Assembly: GCA_023405815.1 (NCBI GenBank)
Contig: JAEXXM010000011.1
Coordinates: 62,001-126,000, forward strand
Direction: 5' to 3'
Length of the DNA: 64,000 nt
Origin: Pseudomonadota bacterium
GTDB taxonomy: Bacteria; Pseudomonadota; Alphaproteobacteria; Rhizobiales; Hyphomicrobiaceae
Shown: one piece after another, positions 28,921 to 37,432 of the stretch
How the letters are laid out: the number at the start of each line of letters is the position of its first letter
Position numbering within the stretch: position 1 is the stretch's first letter
Program-made: the position numbers and the translations under genes
Notes under the pieces: model-generated
The model's input: only the letters and a program-made list of their open reading frames with translations
Told to the model about the DNA's origin: nothing
Databases searched by the model: none

Positions 28921-29565
28921 GTGACTGAATTCCTCACTACCGGCCCGCGCGAGGCAAAGGTCCGACTGCTGCTGGCGCACGGCGCCGGCGCGGCTATGAC
29001 GAGCCCATTTCTCGAAACGATGACGCGGCTTTTGAATGATCGCGGAGTGCAGGTATCGCGATTCGAGTTCGATTATATGGCCGGGCGGCGGCAGGGCGGG
29101 AAACGGCGACCACCGCCGCGCGCCGAAATGCTCATTGGCGAGTATATGCGCGCGGTCGAGCAACTACGCGGCGAGGGACTAGACGGGCAGAGGCTCTTCA
29201 TCGGCGGCAAGTCGATGGGCGGGCGCGTCGCCAGCCTTGCGGCCGACGACCTCTATAGCGCCGGAAGCATCGCGGGGCTCATCTGCCTCGGCTACCCGTT
29301 TCACCCGCCGGGAAAGCCCGAGAACCAGCGCACGTCGCATTTGGAGAAACTCGCCTGCCCGACGCTGATCGTGCAAGGGGAGCGAGATCCGTTCGGATCG
29401 AAGGGCGAGGTCACGAGCTACGAGCTGTCGCCGGCAATCCGGTTCGCTTGGGCGAGCGACGGCGACCACGACCTCGGTCCGCGCGGGGGCAGCGGCTTCA
29501 CGCGCTCGGGCAATCTTGCCAACGCCGCCGATGCCATCGACGCATTCGTCAACGGCATCGGCTGA
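28921..29565 (+). CDS. Alpha/beta hydrolase, KANL3/Tex30-like family
   Basis: The 214-aa protein has LLAHGAGAAMTSPF at the oxyanion loop, the nucleophile motif GGKSMGGRVAS (Ser in G-K-S-M-G), CPTLIVQGERDPFGS with the acid Asp, and ASDGDHDLGPR with the catalytic His. This is the Tex30/KANL3 subgroup, often annotated dienelactone-hydrolase-like; the natural substrate is unknown. The start is GTG at 28921 with GAGG roughly 12 bases before. It is divergent from mepA and convergent with the SRPBCC gene. Confidence 0.85.
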   Translation: MTEFLTTGPREAKVRLLLAHGAGAAMTSPFLETMTRLLNDRGVQVSRFEFDYMAGRRQGGKRRPPPRAEMLIGEYMRAVEQLRGEGLDGQRLFIGGKSMGGRVASLAADDLYSAGSIAGLICLGYPFHPPGKPENQRTSHLEKLACPTLIVQGERDPFGSKGEVTSYELSPAIRFAWASDGDHDLGPRGGSGFTRSGNLANAADAIDAFVNGIG

Positions 29566-29576
29566 AGGCGCTCGGC

Positions 29577-30128
29577 TCAGTCGTCGTCCTTTTTCTTCTT
29601 CTTATCGACGACCTTGTCGCCCAGCTTGCCCTTGATGCTGGCGATGCCGTCCTTGAAGATGCCGTCGATCGTCTTGCGCGCCTCGGCATCCTCCTTGCCG
29701 TCGGCGGCGTCATAGGTGGCAGCCCAGACAATGTTGACCTCGTCGAGATCGTCGTCGTCCGGCGTGACGGTGAACTGGGCCTCGTAGTTCTTCACGGGCA
29801 GCGGGCTCTCGATGATCTCGTAGCGGTAGCTCGCATTGCCGCGATCGAGCAGCTTTTCCTTGATCTTGCCGCCGTCCTGCAGCGTGAGCGTCCGGAATTC
29901 GGTGTCTCCTTCCTTCGTCTCCTCGCAAGACTTCACCGCGGGATGCCACTCGGCGATCGCGCACCAGCCGCCGAACTGCGCCCACAGGGCCTTTTTCTCG
30001 TCCTCGACCTTCGCCTCGTCGACGCGGATCTCGAGCTTCTTGCCCGAGGTGAGGCTGGCGGCGTTAGCGGTGTCGGCAAGCGGCAGGACGGCGGCAGATA
30101 GCAGCAGTGCAGCGATTGGTCGGTTCAT
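29577..30128 (-). CDS. Periplasmic SRPBCC (MxaD-like) protein
   Basis: The 183-aa precursor has a signal peptide (MNRPIAALLLSAAVLPLADTANA). A START/SRPBCC-type domain follows, with FGGWCAIAEWHPAVKSCE, TLQDGGKIKEKLLDRGNASYRYEIIESPLPVKNYEAQFTV, VNIVWAATYDA and a long C-terminal helix. The order matches MxaD-like proteins, best known from methylotrophs, where MxaD is linked to methanol dehydrogenase electron transfer. No mxa genes are present here, so the role is open. The tail is a run of Lys/Asp. The ATG at 30128 has GGGAGA 5 bases upstream. Confidence 0.85.
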   Translation of the reverse strand: MNRPIAALLLSAAVLPLADTANAASLTSGKKLEIRVDEAKVEDEKKALWAQFGGWCAIAEWHPAVKSCEETKEGDTEFRTLTLQDGGKIKEKLLDRGNASYRYEIIESPLPVKNYEAQFTVTPDDDDLDEVNIVWAATYDAADGKEDAEARKTIDGIFKDGIASIKGKLGDKVVDKKKKKDDD

Positions 30129-30242
30129 CGTTTTCTCCCAGGTCGGGGCATGGCCCGCGCTCGTTTGTGCGCCGTCAGCGGGGACAGCGAAATGCAACAT
30201 TGTAACCTTTGGCTGGAAAGAGTTCGAGGCCTTTTTGCCGGT

Positions 30243-32393
30243 TCAGGCGGCGGAAACGCGCTCGCCGCCGCGGCTCAGCCGTTCCGTGAACTCGGTCATC
30301 GGGACCGGGGCGCCGGTGTAGTAGCCCTGGACGGCGTCGCAGCCTTCACCGCGCACCGCGGCGAGTTGCTCGTCCGTCTCGACACCCTCGGCCGTGACCT
30401 CGAGCCCGAGGCTATGCGCTAGCATGACTATGGCGCGGACGATCTTGAGCGATCCCTGATTACGGGCGATGTCGCGGATGAAGGAGTGGTCGATCTTGAT
30501 GCGATCGAAGCTGAACCGGTGCAAATAGCTGAGCGAGGAGTAGCCGCTGCCGAAATCGTCAAGGGCGATGGAGACGCCCAGGTCGCTCAGCTTATCGAGC
30601 AGGGCTGTGTAGACGGGGCTGTCGCGCAAAAGCACAGATTCCGTGACCTCCAGCTCCAAGCGCGAGGGAGAAAGGCCCGACGCTTCCAGCGCCGAGGCGA
30701 CAGTCTGAGCAAGGTCCGGGCTGTCGAACTGAAGTGGGGAAAGATTGACGGCGACGGTGACTTGCTGGGGCCACTTGACCGCCTCAAGGCACGCCTTGCG
30801 AAGCACCCACGCGCCGACCTGCTCGATAAGCCCGCACTGCTCGGCGATAGGTATGAACTCCGACGGAAGCACGACACCCTTTTCGGGGTGGTTCCAGCGC
30901 AGCAGCGCCTCGGCCTCGATGACGGTTCCGGTCGTCAGGTCGAAAATCGGCTGGAAGTGCAGCTCGAGCTCATCGCGCGCCAGAGCGCTGCGCAGGTCAG
31001 CCTCGACCCGGCGACGCCGCTGCATCCGCTCGTTGAGCTCCTTCTCGTAGAAGAAATATGCCCCGCGTCCGAGCTCTTTTACGCGCCGCATGGCAAGCGC
31101 TGCGTCGTGGATGAGGTCGTCGGCACCCGCCGCATCGTCGGGCCCGATCGCAATTCCGATGCTCGCCCCGAGCTGGAGACGCTGCCCGCTGGAGATAAAC
31201 GGTTCTGCCAGGAGGTCGACAATGCGCTTTGCCCGGTTGGCAATGTCATCGTCGCTCAGATTGCCGGCCTGAACGATCGCGAACTCATCGCCACCGATGC
31301 GTGCGACCGCATCGGAGTCTCTGACGAGGCTCGCCAGTCGATCGGCCACGACCTTCAATATCTCGTCGCCGGCCTGGTGGCCCAGCGCATCGTTGATGAC
31401 ACGGAACCCATCGAGGCCGATATACTGGACAGCGACGCGCTGACCCGTCTCGGCGACGATAGCCAGACGCTCGCTTACGCGCTGCCGGAAACGGGCGCGG
31501 TTGGGCAGATGCGTGAGCGGATCGGTGAAGGCGTGCTCGTAGACCCTCGCACGCGTCTCCTCCTGCTCGAAGGCGATCATGCAGAGGTGCAGGCAGGTGG
31601 AAACGATCTGGCGCTCCAGCAACGTCGGCCCGCGCGGGCGCGGGTAGTAGAACGCAAAGGCGCCGAGCACGTGGCCATCCGGCGACTTGATGGGGCTAGA
31701 CCAGCAGGCCTGGAGACCCAGCGGCAGCACGAGATGACGATAGTCGTCCCACAGCGGATCGGCCGCGATATCGACCACCTCGACGGCCTCGCCACGGTAG
31801 ACGGCCGTGCCGCAAGAGCCGGCCTTGGGTCCCGCCTGCAGGCCATCGATCGCGCGGGCGTAATGTAGCGGCAGGCTCGGACTGGCGACGTGCTGCAGCC
31901 GTTGCTGGTGATCGACCCGAAGAACCGAGCAGATGACCGAGGGCGCCATCATCTCAACCTTGCGGCAGAGCGCCTCCATGATGCCCGACAGGTGCGCCCC
32001 GCAGGCCATGGTCTCGAGGATCTCCTGCTGCATCAGGTGCAGGCGCCACGCGGCGGAGCGGCGCACCTCGACCTTGGCGAGCGGTTGCCCGGCCTCGATG
32101 AAGCGACCGATCTCCAGCTCGACAAGCTCGTTGCCTTCCGTCGGCCGACATTCCTCGACATGGATGACCAGGGCCGAGCTGTCCGCCTGGATCCTACGCC
32201 AAATATCGGCCCAGCGGCCGGCATCGATGTCCGGCCAGAAGTCCGACGTCGTTCGCTCAGCGAGATCAGCGGTCAGCCCGCAGATGTCGCCAAACTCCGG
32301 CGACCAGCCGCGCAGCTTCCCCAACTCGTCGAAGAGGGCTGTGGGCGTATGTGGCGCGTGCTTTTGTTCCAGAACATCTTCGCGCGCGATCAT
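30243..32393 (-). CDS. GAF-GGDEF-EAL dual-domain c-di-GMP enzyme
   Basis: The product is about 716 aa. A short N-terminal region of unknown fold precedes a GAF-type sensor (about residues 125-270; contains SCGTAVYRGEAVEVVDIAADPLW). An intact diguanylate cyclase domain with IGGDEFAI follows. Five residues before GGDEF is RDSD, a complete RxxD inhibitory site. The EAL domain keeps EAEALLRWNHP, NLSPLQF, DDFGSGYSSLSYL and IKIDHSFIRD, so phosphodiesterase activity is also likely. No transmembrane helix is seen. A GTG 12 codons upstream (32429) is an alternative start. Confidence 0.92.
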   Translation of the reverse strand: MIAREDVLEQKHAPHTPTALFDELGKLRGWSPEFGDICGLTADLAERTTSDFWPDIDAGRWADIWRRIQADSSALVIHVEECRPTEGNELVELEIGRFIEAGQPLAKVEVRRSAAWRLHLMQQEILETMACGAHLSGIMEALCRKVEMMAPSVICSVLRVDHQQRLQHVASPSLPLHYARAIDGLQAGPKAGSCGTAVYRGEAVEVVDIAADPLWDDYRHLVLPLGLQACWSSPIKSPDGHVLGAFAFYYPRPRGPTLLERQIVSTCLHLCMIAFEQEETRARVYEHAFTDPLTHLPNRARFRQRVSERLAIVAETGQRVAVQYIGLDGFRVINDALGHQAGDEILKVVADRLASLVRDSDAVARIGGDEFAIVQAGNLSDDDIANRAKRIVDLLAEPFISSGQRLQLGASIGIAIGPDDAAGADDLIHDAALAMRRVKELGRGAYFFYEKELNERMQRRRRVEADLRSALARDELELHFQPIFDLTTGTVIEAEALLRWNHPEKGVVLPSEFIPIAEQCGLIEQVGAWVLRKACLEAVKWPQQVTVAVNLSPLQFDSPDLAQTVASALEASGLSPSRLELEVTESVLLRDSPVYTALLDKLSDLGVSIALDDFGSGYSSLSYLHRFSFDRIKIDHSFIRDIARNQGSLKIVRAIVMLAHSLGLEVTAEGVETDEQLAAVRGEGCDAVQGYYTGAPVPMTEFTERLSRGGERVSAA

Positions 32394-32550
32394 GCAAACG
32401 GCCTTGCGTGCAGAATTCGATTCACCCACCGACGCACAATTCGATCACAAGTTCCGCTAAAGAATAGGTTACGGAATCAATTGTCATTATCCCAGCAAAA
32501 TGCTGGCTGCAGTGCAGCGATTTTTGGCGCTCGGCTCGCCTCAACACGCT

Positions 32551-32982
32551 TTAAGGCGCCACATGCCGCACATGTGCGGATCGCTGCAGCGCAGCGCGGA
32601 CGAGATCGTCAAGTTGTAGGCCCTCGGCGAGCAGCGTGAGAAAGCTGCGTTCGTCGTCCTTCAGTGCCAGGTCGCTCGCGGCCACCTCGGCAGCCAGCGC
32701 ATATGCAGTTTCGCGCAGCTCACCGGTCAGCGCCTCAGCGATGAGGCGCACGATATTCTTAATGCCATCGGACCGCGAAAGTATCCTTCCGCACTCCCGC
32801 GCCTCGCGGTTGAACCAGCTCTCATCCAGTCCACGAAACACCGGCAGCTCGCGCACCAGAGAGTGCATGCGCGCAATCTCGACATCAGCTATCGTCCGGT
32901 CCGACGCGGCCGTGGTGACCATCGCGTAGATGAGCGCTTCCTGCGGCGAGAGCGCTGCTCTGGTATTCGGGTCATCCTGCAC
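32551..32982 (-). CDS. TerB-family protein
   Basis: The 143-aa all-helical acidic protein has the TerB-like pattern: SPQEALIYAMVTTAASDRTIADVEIARM near the N-terminus, with Asp/Glu residues that bind metal in TerB relatives, and a second similar helix pair AYALAAEVAASDLALKDDERSFLTLLAEGLQLD. TerB domains occur in tellurite-resistance and stress complexes, but none of the other ter genes is present. This is probably a stand-alone alphaproteobacterial form of unknown function. Confidence 0.85.
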   Translation of the reverse strand: MQDDPNTRAALSPQEALIYAMVTTAASDRTIADVEIARMHSLVRELPVFRGLDESWFNREARECGRILSRSDGIKNIVRLIAEALTGELRETAYALAAEVAASDLALKDDERSFLTLLAEGLQLDDLVRAALQRSAHVRHVAP

Positions 32983-33132
32983 GCCGGCTCAACTCCCTTG
33001 GTGGGTGGATTTCATCCGCGTCATCGCGCCCGCAGCCCTGCAACGGCGTTGACGCAAGTCCATGCCGGAACATAGGGTTCCGGCCGCCTTGATGCTACGT
33101 CCCAGCTACTCCAGATAAAGAAGCCCCTCTCG

Positions 33133-34785
33133 ATGCCGTCCAGCAATGCCACCCCCTCGTCCGCTCTCGCCGAAGCGAAGGCCTGGCCCTTCGAGGAGGC
33201 CCGCCGGCTCATAAACCGGCTGGAGAAGCTGAAGGGCGGCGAGGAGAAGACAGTCATCTTCGAGACGGGCTATGGGCCGTCGGGGTTGCCGCACATCGGC
33301 ACGTTCGGCGAGGTGGCGCGCACGAGCATGGTCCGCCACGCCTTCGAGCTGCTCACCGAGGGCAAGCGCAAGACGCGCCTCATCTGCTTCTCGGACGACA
33401 TGGACGGCCTGCGCAAGGTTCCGTCCAACGTCCCGAACCAGGAAGTTTTGCACGCCGCGCTCGAGAAGCCACTGACCAGCGTCCCCGACCCGTTCGGCAA
33501 GTTCGAGAGCTTCGCGCACCACAACAATGCGATGCTGCGCGACTTCCTCGATCGCTTCGGCTTCGCGTACGAGTTCATGTCGGCGACCGAAGCTTATAGG
33601 TCGGGGCGGTTCGACGAGACGCTGCTGAAGATGCTCAAGGCCTACGACAAGGTCATGGACATCATCCTGCCGACGCTCGGCCCCGAGCGTCGTGCGACCT
33701 ATTCGCCATTCCTGCCGATCTCGCCACGCTCAGGGCGCGTGCTGCAGGTGCCGATGATCGAGCGTCACCCGCGCAAAGGCACGGTCGTCTACATCGATCC
33801 GGAGACCGGAGAGAAGGTCGAGACGACGGTCACCGGCGGTGCCGTCAAGTGTCAGTGGAAGGCCGACTGGGCGCTCCGGTGGACCGCGCTCGGCGTCGAC
33901 TACGAGATGGCCGGCAAGGATCTCATCGATTCCGTGCAGCTCTCCTCGCGCATTTGCAAGGCCCTCGGCGGCACGCCGCCCGAGGGCTTCAACTACGAGT
34001 TGTTCCTCGACGACAAGGGGGAGAAGATCTCCAAGTCGAAGGGCAACGGGCTGACGATCGACGAGTGGCTGACCTATGCGAGCCCGCAGAGCCTCTCCCT
34101 CTTCATGTACCAGAAGCCGAAGACGGCGAAGAAGCTCTACTTCGACGTCATTCCACGCGCGGTCGACGAGTATCTGCAGTTGCTCGCCGCCTATCCGCGC
34201 CAAGACGACAAGGCGAAGCTCGACAATGCCGTCTGGCACATCCATGGCGGCAACCCGCCGGCAGCCAACGTGCCGATCACGTTCGCGCTGCTGCTCAACC
34301 TCGTTGCCGCCTCGAATGCGGACGACAAGGACGTGCTGTGGGGCTTCATCCGACGGCACGTGAAGGGCGTGAACCCGCAGACCCATCCCTTGCTCGACGA
34401 GATGGCCGGATACGCGGTGCGCTACTACGCGGACTTCGTGAAGCCGCGAAAGAAGTACCGGCGGGCGGACGAGGTGGAGACGGCGGCACTGCGTGCACTG
34501 GCAGACGCGCTCGCAGCGGCCAAGCCGGATGCGACGGCGGAGGAATTGCAGGGCATCGTCTACGATGTCGGCCGTTCGGTGCCGCGCTACCAGGACCCGA
34601 ACGCGAAAGGCGCGACGCCGGAGCGCCCCGGGGTGTCGAATGCGTGGTTCAACACCATCTACGAGGTGCTGCTCGGCGAGGAAAAAGGTCCGCGCTTCGG
34701 CAGCTTCATCGAGCTCTACGGCATCAACGAGACGCGCGCGCTGATCGACAAGGCGCTCGCCGGGGAACTGACGAAGGCTGCCTGA
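33133..34785 (+). CDS. lysK: Lysyl-tRNA synthetase, class I
   Basis: The 550-aa enzyme charges tRNA-Lys using the class I Rossmann fold instead of the common class II LysRS. HIGT (HIGH-type) is at about residues 54-57 within GPSGLPHIGTFGEVART. The KMSKS loop is KISKSKGNG in LDDKGEKISKSKGNGLTIDEW. The AxCxW-like GGAVKCQWKADWALRW and the C-terminal helical anticodon-binding region follow. Class I LysRS is normal in many Hyphomicrobiales and archaea. A TCATCCC repeat begins 11 bp after the stop. Confidence 0.95.
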   Translation: MPSSNATPSSALAEAKAWPFEEARRLINRLEKLKGGEEKTVIFETGYGPSGLPHIGTFGEVARTSMVRHAFELLTEGKRKTRLICFSDDMDGLRKVPSNVPNQEVLHAALEKPLTSVPDPFGKFESFAHHNNAMLRDFLDRFGFAYEFMSATEAYRSGRFDETLLKMLKAYDKVMDIILPTLGPERRATYSPFLPISPRSGRVLQVPMIERHPRKGTVVYIDPETGEKVETTVTGGAVKCQWKADWALRWTALGVDYEMAGKDLIDSVQLSSRICKALGGTPPEGFNYELFLDDKGEKISKSKGNGLTIDEWLTYASPQSLSLFMYQKPKTAKKLYFDVIPRAVDEYLQLLAAYPRQDDKAKLDNAVWHIHGGNPPAANVPITFALLLNLVAASNADDKDVLWGFIRRHVKGVNPQTHPLLDEMAGYAVRYYADFVKPRKKYRRADEVETAALRALADALAAAKPDATAEELQGIVYDVGRSVPRYQDPNAKGATPERPGVSNAWFNTIYEVLLGEEKGPRFGSFIELYGINETRALIDKALAGELTKAA

Positions 34786-34795
34786 GACGTGGAAC

Positions 34796-34939
34796 TGTCA
34801 TCCCGGAAGCGGCAAGCATCGCGAGCCGCTATCCGGGAACCAGCGCAATATGCGTCGAAGGACACTGTATCGGACCTCTGGCGCTTCCTATGCTGGGTCC
34901 CGGGTCTTGCTCGCTGCGCTCGCTTCGCCCGGGATGACA
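34796..34939. repeat. TCATCCC-type palindromic intergenic repeat, copy C (longest)
   Basis: TGTCATCCCGG at 34796-34806 pairs with CCGGGATGACA at 34929-34939. Internal arms GCGAGCCGCTATCCGGG and GGTCCCGGGTCTTGC add shorter stems. It is the fullest of three copies in the window. It lies downstream of lysK and is followed immediately by hairpins at 34951-34979. Confidence 0.8.
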
Positions 34940-34950
34940 ATTTGAGGCCG

Positions 34951-34979
34951 GGGCGCCTTGCGCCCTTGCCGCTTCGCGG
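34951..34979. repeat. Two tandem perfect hairpins (intergenic hairpin repeat, copy 2)
   Basis: GGGCGC-CTT-GCGCCC (34951-34965) is followed by CCGC-TTC-GCGG (34969-34979). The arrangement and loop triplets match the clusters at 9544 and 42308. It sits next to a TCATCCC repeat, as copy 1 does. Confidence 0.6.
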
Positions 34980-35067
34980 GCGAGCGTCGCGACCGGAAGT
35001 CTGAGAGGCCTGGCGCGCGGCAAAGGTCGCGCGCTGATGCGCGGCCGGCGTCAGGCGCGCGTAGCCA

Positions 35068-36816
35068 TCATGCGACGTCGCTGCGCGCGCCCTGCATGCC
35101 GGCGACCTCGATCCCCCAGGTGTCGCGGATGAGACCGAGCAGCTTGGCCTCACGGGCGCGGATCTCCTCCGCACGCCATACGCTCGCCTCGACCGCGTCG
35201 CGCGTAATTGCCAGCACGGGGAGATCATCGCCCGCTCCGCGATAGATCTCGCGCTTGCGCGAGAATTCCTGGTTGCGGGCGCGGTCGTTCTGCTTTTGCG
35301 TCACGGCGACGAGATTGCCGAGGCTCTCGGTGCACATCTCGCGCTCCTCCGCGTCGGCGAACCATCGGCGCCACTCGCTCGTCGCGCCGGGACGTTGCGG
35401 CAGGACGTGCTCAACGCTGTAGTCCTTCGGGTCGAGGACGGTGGTCGAGCGGCTCAGCTCGTCGTTGAGGCGCAGCAGAAGCTGTTTGCAGACCTGCGCA
35501 TCACGCCGATACATGGACCGCAGGTGGTAGCCGATGTTGCGTACCTCGTCGCGGGAAAGCGCGAACGGGCCCTCGCCGGGTCTTATTGGCGCGCGCGACT
35601 TGACGAACTGGACGACCTCAGCGAGCCGGCGCACGCGCTTTCCGGCCCCGACGCAGAGCACGCGCAATAGATGCGCGAGCCGGTCGATCTCCTTGAGAAG
35701 CAGTTTGGCGCGCACGGGGTCATCGTCATACTGCTGCATGGCGAGGATGGCGGCGGGCGCCCAGTCGCCTTCGGGCAGACGGCCCAAATAGACGAGATAG
35801 CGACGAACGTCGGGATCGAGATTCAAGTTGACGTCGCCGGCGCGCACGATGGTGTCGTAAGCGCGGGAGAGAGGGACGACGATCTCATTGAGAAATGCCT
35901 CGGGGCCTCCGACCTCGCGGATCGTGCGGCGCACGCCGGCGATGATCTTCGTGTCGCCACGGCTGTGGATGGCGAAAACGTGGCTGAAGAAGGTCTCGAA
36001 CCTCGGGCCGAGCAGCCGTGCCGCGTCCTCCCACTTTTCAAGCGCGGCAGCGCGGCTCTGTTCCGGAATCCCCTTCAAGACTTCCGCTTTCAGGATGTCA
36101 TTGCGCTGGAGAGAGCGTCCGCGCTCATTGAGCACGGTGAACAGTCGATGGGCGCGGTCGATGTCGCGCGTAAGCACGACGACGAAATGGCACTGGTCGC
36201 ACAGGTAGTCCGTCAGGCGTCGCCGATCGGCCTCGTCGAGCGCGGACAGCTCGCGCACGAAGTGGTCCCGCACCTTGAGCAGGCGCTCCTCTGCATCGGA
36301 GAGCGTCTCGGCGTTGCAGACACCGAGACAGGCGCCTCGGGTCTGGACATGCTGCTCGAGGAAGGCCTGCTCCCGCGCCGATACCTCGATGCGGAAGCGG
36401 GCGCCCAGCTGCCGTGATGCAGCAGAATCGGCCGCGACCAGCTGATCCAGGCGGCCCCGTCCGGCCCACAACCATCGCTCGTTGCCGAGATCGCGTAGAA
36501 CCGCAGCGAGCATCGCCAGGGTCACCAGGCGCTGCTGGCCATCGATGATCTCGAACATGCGCGGCTCTCGCTCACGCGCTTTCGGCAAATCACCGCCCAT
36601 ACCGTCGAGCAGGAGGATGGTACCGAGGAAGTAGTCCGGCTCTTCGGAATCGGTGATGCCGCCGAGCCCAGCTGCGGCGCTTATGTCCTCGAGCAGTTGT
36701 CCGGCTTCAACGGTGGTCCACGAGTACGGCCTCTGGTAGGAGGGCACCGAAAAGTGGAATGGTGACGAGAAGAGATGCGTAAGGGTCAGAGACGCTGTAG
36801 GGAGACCGGGGAACAT
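35068..36816 (-). CDS. DUF262/DUF1524 protein, GmrSD-like (possible type IV restriction enzyme)
   Basis: The 582-aa protein begins with a DUF262 (ParB-like nucleotidase) domain: PSYQRPYSW at 25-33, YFLGTILLLDG, and IDGQQRLVTLAML at 91-103, the DGQQR motif of GmrS. The middle is helical. The C-terminal DUF1524 domain has YSVEHVLPQ, then ESLGNLVAVTQKQNDRARNQEF, the His/Asn pattern of a His-Me finger nuclease as in GmrD. Single-chain GmrSD proteins cut modified DNA in phage defence; this role is inferred. No methylase or other defence gene is adjacent. Upstream 36817-37072 is non-coding. Confidence 0.87.
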   Translation of the reverse strand: MFPGLPTASLTLTHLFSSPFHFSVPSYQRPYSWTTVEAGQLLEDISAAAGLGGITDSEEPDYFLGTILLLDGMGGDLPKAREREPRMFEIIDGQQRLVTLAMLAAVLRDLGNERWLWAGRGRLDQLVAADSAASRQLGARFRIEVSAREQAFLEQHVQTRGACLGVCNAETLSDAEERLLKVRDHFVRELSALDEADRRRLTDYLCDQCHFVVVLTRDIDRAHRLFTVLNERGRSLQRNDILKAEVLKGIPEQSRAAALEKWEDAARLLGPRFETFFSHVFAIHSRGDTKIIAGVRRTIREVGGPEAFLNEIVVPLSRAYDTIVRAGDVNLNLDPDVRRYLVYLGRLPEGDWAPAAILAMQQYDDDPVRAKLLLKEIDRLAHLLRVLCVGAGKRVRRLAEVVQFVKSRAPIRPGEGPFALSRDEVRNIGYHLRSMYRRDAQVCKQLLLRLNDELSRSTTVLDPKDYSVEHVLPQRPGATSEWRRWFADAEEREMCTESLGNLVAVTQKQNDRARNQEFSRKREIYRGAGDDLPVLAITRDAVEASVWRAEEIRAREAKLLGLIRDTWGIEVAGMQGARSDVA

Positions 36817-37072
36817 AGAACTTCTTTTTGCTTCGGCCGCGGAATGTGGCAGGTGGCAACTGCCGAAGGTCAGTCGTGGAGTGCCAGTTGCGTGAAAGTA
36901 TCATGACTGCACGCGTCGTGACAGACTCGATCTCAGAAAAGCACCTATCTCGGATGCATGACTCGCGCAGTGTTGATCTGCGGAGACAACTTCGCGCGCG
37001 CGTGACGCAGGCAGCGGAGATATGGCCGCGCGGACGAGAAGTCTTTGCGCAGCAAACGCGCGTGAGGATGCG

Positions 37073-37432
37073 ATGACAGCGCGACGATATGTGTTCAAGG
37101 TCTTGTCGCGCTCCCAGTGGGATGCGGCGTGCCGCGAAGGCGCGTTCGTCGGATCGGCAGACGATTTGCGCGATGGTTTCATTCATCTATCGCTGCGATC
37201 TCAGCTACCCGGGACTCTCGCCAAGCACTTCCGCGGTCAAGCCGATCTGGTTCTGATCCAATTTGCCGCGCGCGATCTCGGCGGCAACTTGCGGTGGGAG
37301 CCATCGCGGGGCGGCGAGGAGTTTCCTCATCTTTATGGTGCCCTTGCTACGGCTCTTGCTGTCTCGGTGCACACGTTGCAGCCCGGAGAGGACGGCGTGC
37401 CGCAACTACCGGAGGATTTCGCCGCATGTTGA
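37073..37432 (+). CDS. DUF952 protein
   Basis: The 119-aa cytoplasmic protein has YVFKVLSRSQWDAACREGAFVGSADDLRDGFIHLSLRSQL and LVLIQFAARDLGGNLRWEPSRGGEEFPHLYG, the complete DUF952 pattern. The conserved FIHLS and FPHLYG histidines suggest a fold related to ADP-ribosyl/RNA 2'-phosphate chemistry, but no activity is established. GAGGATGCG precedes the ATG at 37073. Its stop overlaps the pyrD start by 7 bp, so they are translationally coupled; this DUF952-pyrD order is common in alphaproteobacteria. Confidence 0.9.
   Translation: MTARRYVFKVLSRSQWDAACREGAFVGSADDLRDGFIHLSLRSQLPGTLAKHFRGQADLVLIQFAARDLGGNLRWEPSRGGEEFPHLYGALATALAVSVHTLQPGEDGVPQLPEDFAAC

Noticed and set aside
32551..32982. Tellurite-resistance (ter) operon
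   Set aside because: Only a lone TerB domain is present; no TerC, TerD, TerA or TerZ genes lie nearby.
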